Counted from the first letter of the stretch, positions 39,831-48,363 are shown. The stretch is DNA of 64,000 nt from RYN-230 sp963717125 (GCA_963717125.1 CAVQVG010000017.1:62001-126000); one strand, 5' to 3'. Made by a program: numbers and translations. The notes: generated by a model from the letters alone, not told the origin.

Positions 39831-39909
39831 GCGCCGAAGGGGGCGCGCCGCCGACTGGACAGTGAAGGGGGATGGGGAGGTGGGTGGGGCCCCCGGAGGC
39901 GCAAAGCAA
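39831..39909 (-). repeat. Interspersed GC-rich repeat, copy A
   Basis: Two conserved ends flank a variable middle. 39831-39860 is the exact reverse complement of 62751-62780 (30 bases), and 39889-39909 is the exact reverse complement of 62676-62696 (21 bases). It sits directly behind a stop codon, as copy B does. Confidence 0.8.
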
Positions 39910-39915
39910 ACAGCT

Positions 39916-39929
39916 AAGACTAGAGTCCC
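39916..39929 (+). promoter_or_regulatory. DosR/DevR-like box
   Basis: AAGACTAGAGTCCC keeps the GACT-N2-AGTCCC core of the mycobacterial and Streptomyces DevR box (GGGACTTTAGTCCC), 74-87 bases upstream of an Rv1733c-like gene. Rv1733c is a known DosR target in Mycobacterium tuberculosis. Confidence 0.45.
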
Positions 39930-40002
39930 GCCCGCTCAGGCCCATGGCCGCTGAACCCTTCCCACCCGCTGCGCGCACACTGGTAGCAGGAGAGGGATCG
40001 CG

Positions 40003-40617
40003 ATGAGGCTGAGCCGGGCAACGGAGCCGAGGCGGCCGCGCGCGCTGTGGCTGCGCGCGTGGTGGCCGGACCGCAATCCGCTGCGCCGCACCTCGGACCG
40101 CGTCGAGACGGCCGTCGTGGCCGCCGCGCTGGTCCTGTTCCTGGCCGGCGCGCCGCTGCTCGCGCTGTTCGCGTGGCACTGGGCCGACGCCACCGCGCTC
40201 CGCGTGCAGCAGCGCCAGCAGTCCTCCTGGCATCAGGTCAGCGCGGTGCTGCTGGCCAACGCCCAGCCGGTGATCGACATCGGGTACGGCGGGATGGCCG
40301 GGCCGGAGGTGCCGGCCCGGTGGACCGCCCCGGACGGGACGGCCCGGACCGGTGACGTGCCCGCCCCGGTCAGCGCCCAGGCCGGCCGCACGGTCCGCAT
40401 CTGGGTGGCTGAGTCGGGCGCCCTGACCGGGCCGCCGCTGCGCCCCGAGCAGGCCACCGGCCAGGCCGCCATGGCCAGCGTGCTGGCTCCGTTCGTCCTG
40501 GGCACCGTGCTGATCTGCGCCGTCTCGCTGGCCCGCTACGTGCTGAACCGGCGCCGCCTGGCATCCTGGGCGGCCGACTGGCGCGCCGCCGGGCCGCGCT
40601 GGAACAGCCACCGCTGA
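40003..40617 (+). CDS. Rv1733c-family membrane protein
   Basis: 204 residues, two helices (about 37-59, VETAVVAAALVLFLAGAPLLALF; about 160-180, MASVLAPFVLGTVLICAVSLARYVL) around an extracytoplasmic domain with YGGMAGPEVPARWTAPDGTARTGDVPAP. This is the Rv1733c layout. GAGAGGG precedes the ATG. Family function is unknown but in mycobacteria it is strongly induced in hypoxia. It lies convergent with a universal stress protein gene, another frequent member of that regulon. Confidence 0.85.
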   Translation: MRLSRATEPRRPRALWLRAWWPDRNPLRRTSDRVETAVVAAALVLFLAGAPLLALFAWHWADATALRVQQRQQSSWHQVSAVLLANAQPVIDIGYGGMAGPEVPARWTAPDGTARTGDVPAPVSAQAGRTVRIWVAESGALTGPPLRPEQATGQAAMASVLAPFVLGTVLICAVSLARYVLNRRRLASWAADWRAAGPRWNSHR

Positions 40618-40633
40618 GCTGGGCGCTGCTCGC

Positions 40634-41206
40634 TCAGGCCGGCACGGGCAGATCGGTCATGGCGTCGCTGACCACGACCACAGGGCACGGCGCGTGCCGC
40701 AGGCAGGCCCGGGCCACCGGGCCGATGCCGTCCGGCGCGCAGCGGGTCGCGCTGCCCAGTACCAGCAGGTCCGCCCCGGCGGCGTGGTCGAGCAGCACCC
40801 GGGCCGCGAGTCCCTCCGCGACCTGGACCATAACCGGGACCAGCGGGGCCCGGCCGAGCGCTCCGGCCACGTCAGCCTGCAGCCGGTCGGCCGCGCGGCG
40901 ATGGTCCTCCGCGCCGACCGGCAGGCGGGTGTGTGAGGCGTACGGTGCCACCCGTTTCGCCGTGTCTTCCCAGGCGCGCACGACCTGCAAGGCGGATTCC
41001 CGCAAGCCTGCTTCACGGACTGCCCAGCGCAGTGCGGCGAGTGAGGCGATCGAGCCGTCCACTCCCACCACGATGCGCGGCAGCGCAAGATCCTGATTCA
41101 GCGCGGCACCCCCTTTAGCAGGTCCGTCCGGAGGGCTGGCTTCCGGCACGATCGCCGGGGCGTCCTGCTGCCGGAGGTACAAATACCCAAAGCCGGCTCC
41201 TCTCAC
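40634..41206 (-). CDS. Universal stress protein (UspA domain)
   Basis: 190 residues from a GTG at 41206. The start is uncertain, since the domain begins only at about residue 42. Pattern: LPRIVVGVDGSIASLAALRWAVREAG, LQVVRAWED, the ATP-type loop ADLLVLGSATRCAPDGIGPVARACLRHAPCPVVVV. The GxxxxGS/T motif is altered from the usual G-2X-G-9X-G(S/T), so ATP binding is uncertain. Single-domain USPs of this sort act in hypoxia or stress responses. Confidence 0.85.
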   Translation of the reverse strand: MRGAGFGYLYLRQQDAPAIVPEASPPDGPAKGGAALNQDLALPRIVVGVDGSIASLAALRWAVREAGLRESALQVVRAWEDTAKRVAPYASHTRLPVGAEDHRRAADRLQADVAGALGRAPLVPVMVQVAEGLAARVLLDHAAGADLLVLGSATRCAPDGIGPVARACLRHAPCPVVVVSDAMTDLPVPA

Positions 41207-41298
41207 CCACGCGTCCCATCATGGACCGCAGCCTCGCCCCCGACATCACCCGCGGCGTGGTAGGGCTTGGGCCGGAACCCGGGTATTACCACCGTTGA

Positions 41299-41451
41299 TC
41301 AAGGAAACACCAGGTGGATGGGTCGCCGGCTCAGCTCCAGCCGCCGCAGCTCCAGATCCCCGACCCGGGCCACCCGGGCCACGGTCAGTTCCGGCTCGGG
41401 CCCGCCCTCCGGCCCGCCCCGGACCGTCACGTCCGCGTCGACTGTGCTCAA
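41299..41451 (-). CDS. Possible 50-aa small protein
   Basis: A TTG-started frame encodes MSTVDADVTVRGGPEGG through LRRLELSRRPIHLVFP. Almost all codons end in G or C, unlike the other frames here, which points to real coding. AGGGG lies too close to the start to be a good RBS, and no family is recognised. It is acidic in the first half and basic in the second. Confidence 0.4.
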   Translation of the reverse strand: MSTVDADVTVRGGPEGGPEPELTVARVARVGDLELRRLELSRRPIHLVFP

Positions 41452-41667
41452 GCCCCTATTCTGCGCAACGCCCTCACCTGCTCACTGCCGCCCGGGCGTT
41501 CGGCGGGCCGCGGTGGGGGTCCGTGGCTGGATGTCGTGCTGCCGCCGGGCCCGGAGATTACGCTGACCCTGCGGGTGTGGACCCGGGTCCGCCCGCCGTC
41601 GGTGCGTACCCCCTGGCGCCCAGCCTGGCCGACGGACACCCCGAGCAGGAAGGACGAGCAGCACTCC

Positions 41668-42519
41668 ATGCGACTCGCGCGAAGCGGACCACCCGGCGGT
41701 GAGATCCCGGTCGTGGCCGGGGCCGACGGCCAGTGGCATGACCTCCGGCCGGTCACCACGGACATCGACCCCCGGTTCCTGGCTGGAGACGGGGTGAGCT
41801 GGGCCCGGGCGGCCCTGGATGAGGGCGAGCTGCCGCCGGCCGAGGAACCGGGCCGGTTCGGCCCGCCGCTCGCCCCGACCGGGAAGATCGTCTGCGTCGG
41901 GCTGAACTACTCCGACCACGCGGCCGAGACCGGGGCTGATCTGCCAGCCGAGCCCATCCTGTTCCTCAAGGCGCCCGACACGGTGGTCGGCCCGGCCGAC
42001 GACGTGCTGATCCCGCGCGGCTCGGTGAAGACCGACTACGAGGTCGAGCTGGCCGTGGTGATCGGCCGCGAGGCGGCCTACCTGAACAGCCCCGAGGAGG
42101 CGGCCGGCGTCATCGCCGGCTACGCGATCAGCAACGACGTGTCCGAGCGGGCCTTCCAGATCGAGCGCGGCGGGCAGTGGGACAAGGGCAAGAACTGCGC
42201 GACGTTCAACCCGCTCGGCCCGTGGCTGGTGACCGCCGACGCGGTGCCCGACCCGCAGCAGCTCGGCCTGCGGCTCGCCGTGAACGGGCAGCCGCGCCAG
42301 GACAGCAGCACCAGCAAGATGATCTTCGACGTGCCTTACCTGGTCTGGTACATCAGCGCGTTCATGACGCTGTACCCCGGTGACGTGATCAACACGGGCA
42401 CCCCGGCCGGAGTCGCCCTCGGCGATCCGGACCACCGGCCCTACCTGCGCGGCGGCGACGTCGTCGAGCTGGAAATCGATGGCCTCGGCCAGCAGCGCCA
42501 GACAATGAGGGATGCCTGA
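41668..42519 (+). CDS. Fumarylacetoacetate hydrolase-family enzyme (2,4-diketo-3-deoxy-sugar-acid hydrolase type)
   Basis: 283 residues from the ATG at 41668 (AGGAAGGACGAG upstream). The FAH fold is clear: KIVCVGLNYSDHAAETGADLPAEPILFLKAPDTVVGP, metal ligands in DYEVELAVVIG, SNDVSERAFQIERGGQWDKGKNCATFNPLGPWLV, INTGTPAGVALGDP, GDVVELEIDGLG. The closest known group cleaves 2,4-diketo-3-deoxy-L-fuconate/rhamnonate to pyruvate and lactate. It is the first gene of a tight operon with an SDR and an aldo/keto reductase that would supply its substrate. Confidence 0.88.
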   Translation: MRLARSGPPGGEIPVVAGADGQWHDLRPVTTDIDPRFLAGDGVSWARAALDEGELPPAEEPGRFGPPLAPTGKIVCVGLNYSDHAAETGADLPAEPILFLKAPDTVVGPADDVLIPRGSVKTDYEVELAVVIGREAAYLNSPEEAAGVIAGYAISNDVSERAFQIERGGQWDKGKNCATFNPLGPWLVTADAVPDPQQLGLRLAVNGQPRQDSSTSKMIFDVPYLVWYISAFMTLYPGDVINTGTPAGVALGDPDHRPYLRGGDVVELEIDGLGQQRQTMRDA

Positions 42520-42520
42520 G

Positions 42521-43282
42521 ATGAGCGAGCTGACCGGGTTGCGCGCCCTGATCACCGGCGGGGCATCGGGCATCGGGGCCGCGATCGCGATGGCGTTTCA
42601 CGCGGCGGGCGCGACCGTGGTCGTGCTGGACGTCGCCCCGGACCCCCCTGCCGGCCTGCCGTCCGGCGTCGGGTACCGGCGCGCCGACATCACCGACGAC
42701 GCGGCCGTGCGGGCCGCGGTGGACGCGGCCGTGGCCCAGCTCGGCGGGCTGGACGTGCTGGTCAACAACGCCGGCATCGGCGCCCAGGGTGGCGTCGCGG
42801 ACAGTACCGATGACGACTGGCTGCGGGTGCTCAACGTCAACGTGATCGGCACCGCCCGGGTGTCCCGCGCGGCCTGGCGCTACCTGCGCGAGTCCGCGCA
42901 CGCCGCGGTGGTGAACACGTCCTCGGTCGCGGCCACCACCGGCCTGCCGCAGCGCGCCGTCTATTCGGCCAGCAAGGGCGCGGTGTCGGCGCTGACCCGG
43001 GCCATGGCGGCCGACGGCCTGGCCGAGGGCATCCGGGTGAACGCGGTCAACCCGGGCACGGCCGACACACCGTGGGTGGCCCGGCTGCTCGACGCGGCCG
43101 ACGACCCGGGCGCGGAGCGGACCGCGCTCGCCGCCCGGCAGCCACACGGGCGGCTGGTTACCGCGGACGAGGTGGCCCAGGCCGTGGTGTACCTGGCGTC
43201 GCCCCGGGCCGGCTCGACCACCGGCGCCGAGTTCGCGGTGGACGGCGGCCTGTCCCACCTGCGCCCGCGGCCCCGCTCATGA
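42521..43282 (+). CDS. Short-chain dehydrogenase (probable 2-keto-3-deoxy-sugar-acid or sugar dehydrogenase)
   Basis: 253 residues from the ATG at 42521, just after the upstream stop; an ATG at 42512 is also open. Classical SDR motifs: ITGGASGIGAAIA (NAD site), NNAGIGAQGG, VNTSSVAA with catalytic Ser, and YSASKGAV with catalytic Tyr and Lys. DVAPDPP places an Asp after beta-2, which favours NAD+. By context it may oxidise 2-keto-3-deoxy-L-fuconate to the substrate of the FAH enzyme. Confidence 0.9.
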   Translation: MSELTGLRALITGGASGIGAAIAMAFHAAGATVVVLDVAPDPPAGLPSGVGYRRADITDDAAVRAAVDAAVAQLGGLDVLVNNAGIGAQGGVADSTDDDWLRVLNVNVIGTARVSRAAWRYLRESAHAAVVNTSSVAATTGLPQRAVYSASKGAVSALTRAMAADGLAEGIRVNAVNPGTADTPWVARLLDAADDPGAERTALAARQPHGRLVTADEVAQAVVYLASPRAGSTTGAEFAVDGGLSHLRPRPRS

Positions 43283-44262
43283 CAGGCCTGGTTCTCCCCG
43301 GGCGCCAGGTGGGGCGGACGCCGGTCATGGTGTCGTCGGTGGGCTTCGGCGGGGCGTCGGCCGGCAACTTGTACCGGGAAACCAGCGACGCGGCGGCCGC
43401 GGCGGCCATTGACCAGGCCTGGGCCGGCGGTATCCGGTACTTCGACACCGCGCCGCACTACGGGCTGGGGCTGTCCGAATCCCGGCTCGGCGCCGGGCTG
43501 CGGTCCCGGCCGCGCGGTGAGTACATCCTGTCCACCAAGGTCGGGCGGCTGCTGGAAGACAACCCGGCGCCGTCCGGGTCGGATCTGGCGGCAGGCGGGT
43601 TCGCGGTGCCGGACCGGCTGCGCCGCCGGCTCGACTACTCCGCGGCCGGGGTGCGGCGCAGCCTGGAAGACAGCCTGACCCGGCTGGGCCTGGACCGGGT
43701 GGACATCGTCTACGTGCACGACGCCGACGACCACGTGGCCGAGGCGATCCGCGGGGCCATCCCGGAACTGGTCCGGATGCGCGAGGAAGGCATCATCGGC
43801 GCGGCCGGGGTCGGCATGAACCAGTGGCAGGCCCCGCTCCGCATGGTCCGCGAGACTGATCTGGACGTGGTCATGCTGGCCGGCCGGTGGACGCTGCTGG
43901 ACCGGTCCGGGCAGCTACTGCTGGACGAGTGCGCGGCCCGGGGGGTGGCCGTAGTGGCCGCGGCCCCGTTCAACTCCGGCCTGCTGGCCCAGCCCTGGCC
44001 CCCGGACGACGCGCACTTCAACTACGGCCCGGTGGGCCCGGCCCGGCTCGACCGGGCCCGCGACCTGGCCCGCATCTGCACCCGGCACGGCCTGGACCTG
44101 CCGACCGTGGCCGTCCAGTTCCCCCTCCGCCACCCCGCCGTAGTCTCGGTGGTCAGCGGCATGCGCACCCCGGACCAGGTGCAGACCACCCTCACCCGCC
44201 TCACCACGCCCATCCCGGACGACGTCTGGCCCGACTTCGAAAGCCCAGAACGCCGGCCCTGA
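43279..44262 (+). CDS. Aldo/keto reductase, L-fucose (D-threo-aldose) dehydrogenase type
   Basis: 327 residues, start overlapping the SDR stop (ATGA). The pattern SSVGFGGASAGNLYRETSDAAAAAAIDQAWAGGIRYFDTAPHYGLGLSESRLGAGL contains catalytic Asp and Tyr; ILSTKVGRLL has the Lys. AAPFNSGLLAQ and the C-terminal SVVSGMRTPDQV are usual for the D-threo-aldose 1-dehydrogenase group. It may perform the first oxidation of L-fucose. No lactonase or sugar-acid dehydratase is adjacent, so the pathway is incomplete here. Confidence 0.88.
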   Translation: MTGLVLPGRQVGRTPVMVSSVGFGGASAGNLYRETSDAAAAAAIDQAWAGGIRYFDTAPHYGLGLSESRLGAGLRSRPRGEYILSTKVGRLLEDNPAPSGSDLAAGGFAVPDRLRRRLDYSAAGVRRSLEDSLTRLGLDRVDIVYVHDADDHVAEAIRGAIPELVRMREEGIIGAAGVGMNQWQAPLRMVRETDLDVVMLAGRWTLLDRSGQLLLDECAARGVAVVAAAPFNSGLLAQPWPPDDAHFNYGPVGPARLDRARDLARICTRHGLDLPTVAVQFPLRHPAVVSVVSGMRTPDQVQTTLTRLTTPIPDDVWPDFESPERRP

Positions 44263-44299
44263 ACGGCCGCGCCCAGCGGGTCGCCGCGGGGCCGGCGCA

Positions 44300-45094
44300 T
44301 TACGGCTTGCGGGCCACCCCGCACCAGCCTGCGGCGGATTCGGGCCGGACGTCGGCGGAGCCCGGCCGCCAGTCGGGCAGCGCCACCACGCCCGGTTCGA
44401 GCAGGTCCAGGCCGTCGAAGAAGCGCGACACGTCGCCGCGGCTGCGGGCCGTCATCGGCGGGCCGGACCCGCGCAGCTGCTCGGCCATGTCGGCCATGGA
44501 CTGGGCCCGGATATCGCTGGCCGGGTGCGAGAGGACCAGGTAGCTGCCGGACGGCACCGCCGCCATGAGCCGGCGCACCAGCTCGTACGGCTGGCCGCTG
44601 CCGGGGATCATGTGCATCAGCATCAGCAGCATGACCGCGACCGGCTGGCCGAAGTCCAGCTTCTGCCGCGCCCCGGCCAGCAGCGCGCTGACGTCGCGGA
44701 GGTCGGCGTCCAGGCAGCAGGTCGTCCCGTCCGCGCCGCTGGTCAGCAGCGCCCGGGCGTGCGCCGCCACCATCGGGTCGTTGTCCACGTAGACGATCCG
44801 GCTGTCCGCGGCGATCCGCTGCGCGACCTCGTGGGTGTTGTCCCCGCTGGGCAGCCCGGCGCCGATGTCCAGGAACTGCCGTATCCCGGCCTCGCCGGCC
44901 AGCATGCGCACCGCCCGGCTGAGGAAGGCCCGGTTGGCGCGTACCTCGACAAGTATTTCCGGGTTGGCGGCGATCGCGTCGTGCGCCGCTCTCCGGTCGG
45001 CGGCGAAGTTGTCCTTACCGCCCAGCCAGTAGTCGTACACCCGGGCCGGATTGGCCGTGCTGGTGTTGACCGCGGTGAACCACTGATCCCCCAC
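44300..45094 (-). CDS. SAM-dependent methyltransferase (DUF574/Methyltransf_19)
   Basis: 264 residues: NTSTANPARVYDYWLGGKDNFAADR near the start, SAM motif I QFLDIGAGLPSGDNTHEVAQ, IVYVDNDPMVAAHARALL, LMLMHMIPGSGQPYELVRRLMAAVPSGSYLVLSH. This family is greatly expanded in Streptomyces and relatives, and its substrates are unknown. It starts about 20 bases from the end of the transhydrogenase operon on the same strand and may be co-transcribed. Confidence 0.92.
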   Translation of the reverse strand: MGDQWFTAVNTSTANPARVYDYWLGGKDNFAADRRAAHDAIAANPEILVEVRANRAFLSRAVRMLAGEAGIRQFLDIGAGLPSGDNTHEVAQRIAADSRIVYVDNDPMVAAHARALLTSGADGTTCCLDADLRDVSALLAGARQKLDFGQPVAVMLLMLMHMIPGSGQPYELVRRLMAAVPSGSYLVLSHPASDIRAQSMADMAEQLRGSGPPMTARSRGDVSRFFDGLDLLEPGVVALPDWRPGSADVRPESAAGWCGVARKP

Positions 45095-45114
45095 CCGTTT
45101 ATCCCCCGTTCTGC

Positions 45115-46518
45115 TCAGCCGACCAGGGTCTTGACGGCGCTGGTCAGCTCGGCCAGCGCGGACTTCGCGTCCGAGAAAAACATGCTGGTCTTCGGGTTCA
45201 CGTACAGCTCGTTGTCGATGCCGGCGTAGCCGTGCCCCATCGACCGCTTAATCACGATAATGCTTTTGGCCGCGTCCACGTCCAGGATTGGCATACCGGA
45301 GACCGGGTTCCCGGGCCGCCGCGCCGCCGGGTTGGTGACGTCGTTGGCCCCGATGACCAGGGCCACGTCGGTCCGCGGGAACTCCGGGTTGATCTCGTCC
45401 ATCTCCCGGAGCTGCGGGTAGGGCACGTTGGCCTCGGCCAGCAGCACGTTCATGTGCCCGGGCATCCGGCCCGCCACCGGGTGGATCGCGTAGCTGACCT
45501 CCACCCCGCGCTCTTCCAGCAGCGCGGCCAGCTCGGCCACCTGGTGCTGGGCCTGCGCCGCGGCCAGCCCGTAGCCGGGCACGATGATGACCTTCTGCGC
45601 ATAGGCGAGCTGGATGGCGGCGTCGTCGGCCTGGATGGACCGCACGTCGCCACCTGGGCCCTCGATGGCCGGGCCGCTGTCGCCGGTGCCGAACCCGCCC
45701 ACGATGATGTTGCGGATCGACCGGTTCATCGCGTCGGCCATCAGCTTGGTGAGGATGCCACCGGACGCGCCGACCAGCGCCCCCGCGATGATCAGCGCCC
45801 AGTTGCCGATGACGAACCCGGCCATGGCCACCGCGGTGCCGGTGAACGCGTTCAGCAGCGAGATGACGACCGGCATGTCGGCGCCGCCGATCGGCAGCAC
45901 CATGGTCACGCCGAACGCCAGCGCGGCCAGGATGATGATGACCAGTACGACGACGCTCGGGGTGGCGATCATATAGATGGCGCCGCCGACCGCGACGGCC
46001 GCCGCCGCGATGTTGGCGGCGCGGGAGCCGGGGAAGGTGATCGGCGCCCCGTCGATCAGTCCCTGCAGCTTCCCGGCGGCGATGATGGAGCCGGAGAAGG
46101 TCACCGCGCCGATGAGCACGTCGAGGATCGTGGTGATCGTGGTCGCCTCGGCCACTCCGCCCGCAGCGAGCCGGACATAGTCGTCGATCCCGACCAGGGC
46201 GGCGGCGCCGCCGCCGACCGCGTTGAACACGCTGACCAGCTGGGGCATCGCGGTCATCTCGACCGTGCGCGCCGCGTACAGGCCAGCCCCGCCGCCGAGC
46301 AGCACCCCAGCGATCATCACGATCCAGCCCGTGGTGGTGACCGTGCCCGCGTGCGCGACCAGGGCCAGCGTGGTCGCGATGGCCACGGTCATGCCGGCCG
46401 TGGACACCTGGTTGCCGCGGCGCGCGCTGGCCGGGGAGTTCATCAGGTGCAGGCCGAGCACGAAGCAGACCGCGGCCGCCACGTAGAGCAGCTGGGTGAT
46501 CCAGCTGAAGGCGCTCAT
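45115..46518 (-). CDS. pntB: NAD(P) transhydrogenase subunit beta
   Basis: 467 residues. Eight or nine membrane helices fill about 1-280. The cytosolic NADP(H) domain (dIII) follows, with KVIIVPGYGLAAAQAQHQVAEL, VSYAIHPVAGRMPGHMNVLLAEANV, ALVIGANDVTNP and GHGYAGIDNELYVNPKTSMFFSDAK. It couples proton flow to hydride transfer from NADH to NADP+. Coupled to the small alpha subunit by a four-base overlap. Confidence 0.97.
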   Translation of the reverse strand: MSAFSWITQLLYVAAAVCFVLGLHLMNSPASARRGNQVSTAGMTVAIATTLALVAHAGTVTTTGWIVMIAGVLLGGGAGLYAARTVEMTAMPQLVSVFNAVGGGAAALVGIDDYVRLAAGGVAEATTITTILDVLIGAVTFSGSIIAAGKLQGLIDGAPITFPGSRAANIAAAAVAVGGAIYMIATPSVVVLVIIILAALAFGVTMVLPIGGADMPVVISLLNAFTGTAVAMAGFVIGNWALIIAGALVGASGGILTKLMADAMNRSIRNIIVGGFGTGDSGPAIEGPGGDVRSIQADDAAIQLAYAQKVIIVPGYGLAAAQAQHQVAELAALLEERGVEVSYAIHPVAGRMPGHMNVLLAEANVPYPQLREMDEINPEFPRTDVALVIGANDVTNPAARRPGNPVSGMPILDVDAAKSIIVIKRSMGHGYAGIDNELYVNPKTSMFFSDAKSALAELTSAVKTLVG

Positions 46519-46883
46519 GACCGGCCGCTCGGCTGCGTGCTGGCCGGCGCCGGGCCGTTGCCGGTGACCGCGCCCGCGCTGTCCGGGGCCCGCACCGGGG
46601 TCCGGGTCCGGTGGAACATCTTGAGCATCCGCCCGGTGACCACGTACCCGCCGACCACGTTCATCGCCGCGAACGCGCAGGCGATGAAGGCCAGGATGTA
46701 GCCGAGCGCGTCGTGCGCGGTCACCGCGATGAGCATGGCGCCGGCCAGCACGATGCCGTGGATGGAGTTGGCCGCGGACATCAGCGGGGTGTGCAGGGTG
46801 GCGGGCACCTTGCTGATCACCTCGAAGCCCACCAGGATGGCGAGCACGAAGATGGTGATGTCGGTCAGCAGTTCAGTGGTCAC
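46515..46883 (-). CDS. pntAB: NAD(P) transhydrogenase subunit alpha, membrane part
   Basis: 122 residues with three to four helices: ITIFVLAILVGFEVISKVPATLHTPLMSAANSIHGIVLAGAML, LGYILAFIACAFAAMNVVGGYVVTGRMLKMF. The split-alpha arrangement is normal in actinobacteria and alphaproteobacteria. A disordered Pro/Ala tail is added. It overlaps both neighbours by four bases. Confidence 0.96.
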   Translation of the reverse strand: MTTELLTDITIFVLAILVGFEVISKVPATLHTPLMSAANSIHGIVLAGAMLIAVTAHDALGYILAFIACAFAAMNVVGGYVVTGRMLKMFHRTRTPVRAPDSAGAVTGNGPAPASTQPSGRS

Positions 46884-48061
46884 GAGGTAGCACCTCCGGG
46901 CTGGGGCTGGTCGCCGCCGCGGCTGGGTTCGGCCAGCAGGGCGGCGGTCGCGGGCTGGACCACCGCGCCGTCATGGGTGATGACGACCCCGGCTTGGATC
47001 TCGTCCGTGGGGTCGATGACCAGCGCGCCGTCCTTGACCAGGTGCAGCAGCAGCGCGCTGATGTTGCGGGCCAGGAAGGCGGACGACGCGCCCGGCACGC
47101 TGGCGGCCAGGTTCCCGGCGCCGATGATCGTGACCCCGTTCCCGGTCACCACGGTCTCGCCGGGCACCGAGCCGGCCACGTTGCCGCCGAGCGGGCCGGC
47201 CCCCATGTCCACGATGACCGCGCCCGCCGTCATCTCCTTCAGCGCGTCCTCGGTGACCAGCAGCGGCGGCTTGCGCCCGGGCACCTGGGCGGTGGTGATG
47301 ACCACGTCGTGCCGGGCGATGTGCCCGGCCAGCTCGGCCTGCTGGGCCTGCCGTTCCGCATCGGTCAGCGCCCGCGCGTAGCCGCCCTGGCCGGCCGCGT
47401 CGGCCACGGACTTGAGCTCGATGAACGTGCCGCCGAGCGATTGCACCTCGGTCTTGGTCTGCGGCCGCACGTCGTAGGCGGACACGACGGCGCCGAGCCG
47501 CCGCGCGGTCCCGATCGCCTGCAGCCCCGCCACCCCGGTGCCCAGGATGAGCACCTTCGCGGGCCGCGCGGTGCCGGCCGCGGTGGTCAGCATGGGGAAG
47601 AACCGGCCGAACGCCTCCGCCGCCACCAGCACCGCCTTGTACCCGGCCACGTTGGCCTGGGAGCTCAGCGCGTCCATGGACTGGGCCCGGGACAGCGTCC
47701 GCGGCAGCCCGTCCAGGCTGATCGCGGTCACCCCCTGGGCGGCCAGCGTGGCGGCCAGGCCGGGGTCGGCCAGCGGGTTGAGCATGCCCAGGATGGCCTG
47801 GCCGCGGCGCAGCCCGGCGGTCAGCTCGGCGTCGGGCTTCCCGACGGTCAGGATCAGGTCGGCGCCGGCCAGCAGCTCCGCCCGGCTCACCACGCTCGCG
47901 CCGGCGTCCGCGTACGCGCTGTCCGCGAACCAGGCGCCGTCACCCGCGCCCGGCTCGACCAGCACCTCGAGCCCGGCGCCGCGCAACCGCCCGATCATCT
48001 CCGGGACCAGGGCGACCCGGCGCTCGCCAGGCGCGGTTTCCTTGACGACGGCTACCTTCAT
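46880..48061 (-). CDS. pntAA: NAD(P) transhydrogenase subunit alpha, NAD-binding part
   Basis: 393 residues, soluble. ETAPGERRVALVPEMIGRL at the start and the Rossmann site VLILGTGVAGLQAIGTARRLGAVVSAYDVRPQTKTEVQSLGG define the alanine dehydrogenase/PntA family. RAQSMDALSSQANVAGYKAVLVAAE and DMGAGPLGGNVAGS are also conserved. It is the first gene of the operon. Confidence 0.97.
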   Translation of the reverse strand: MKVAVVKETAPGERRVALVPEMIGRLRGAGLEVLVEPGAGDGAWFADSAYADAGASVVSRAELLAGADLILTVGKPDAELTAGLRRGQAILGMLNPLADPGLAATLAAQGVTAISLDGLPRTLSRAQSMDALSSQANVAGYKAVLVAAEAFGRFFPMLTTAAGTARPAKVLILGTGVAGLQAIGTARRLGAVVSAYDVRPQTKTEVQSLGGTFIELKSVADAAGQGGYARALTDAERQAQQAELAGHIARHDVVITTAQVPGRKPPLLVTEDALKEMTAGAVIVDMGAGPLGGNVAGSVPGETVVTGNGVTIIGAGNLAASVPGASSAFLARNISALLLHLVKDGALVIDPTDEIQAGVVITHDGAVVQPATAALLAEPSRGGDQPQPGGATS

Positions 48062-48257
48062 CGACGCGACCTCACGATGTCAGGGGGCGTGGCCTCAGGT
48101 AGCCTCGTCCGCGCGCGGCAGAGGCGGTCAGAGGCCACCGTCCCGCCGCACGGGGGACCTTCGGGCATGATCGCACAAGATCACCTTTGCTCTCTAGTAT
48201 CGCCGATACGGTCCACCCCTTAGTTCCCCCGCCTGGGTGAGAAGGGGGCTGCCGCCG

Positions 48258-48301
48258 CCCGGGCAGCGCCACAAAACCACCCGGGCAGCGCCACAAAACC
48301 A
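48258..48301. repeat. Two tandem 22-bp repeats
   Basis: CCCGGGCAGCGCCACAAAAC plus CA occurs twice head to tail (48258-48279, 48280-48301), ending where the long hairpin begins. Confidence 0.85.
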
Positions 48302-48353
48302 TCAGTGCGGTGAGTTGTGCCCCGCCCGTGGGGCACAACTCACCGCACTGATG
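48300..48353. terminator. Perfect 24-bp hairpin downstream of the IclR-family gene
   Basis: 48300-48323 and 48330-48353 are fully complementary (arm starts CATCAGTGCGGTGAGTTGTG) around a 6-base loop. The stem is moderate in GC, unlike the chromosome average, and lies 11 bases after the regulator stop codon. Confidence 0.85.
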
Positions 48354-48363
48354 AAAGCGGCGC

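Noticed and set aside
41240..41300. Second DosR-like box (GGGCTTGGGCC) upstream of the universal stress protein
   Set aside because: It lacks the spacing and the GAC/GTC core of the consensus.
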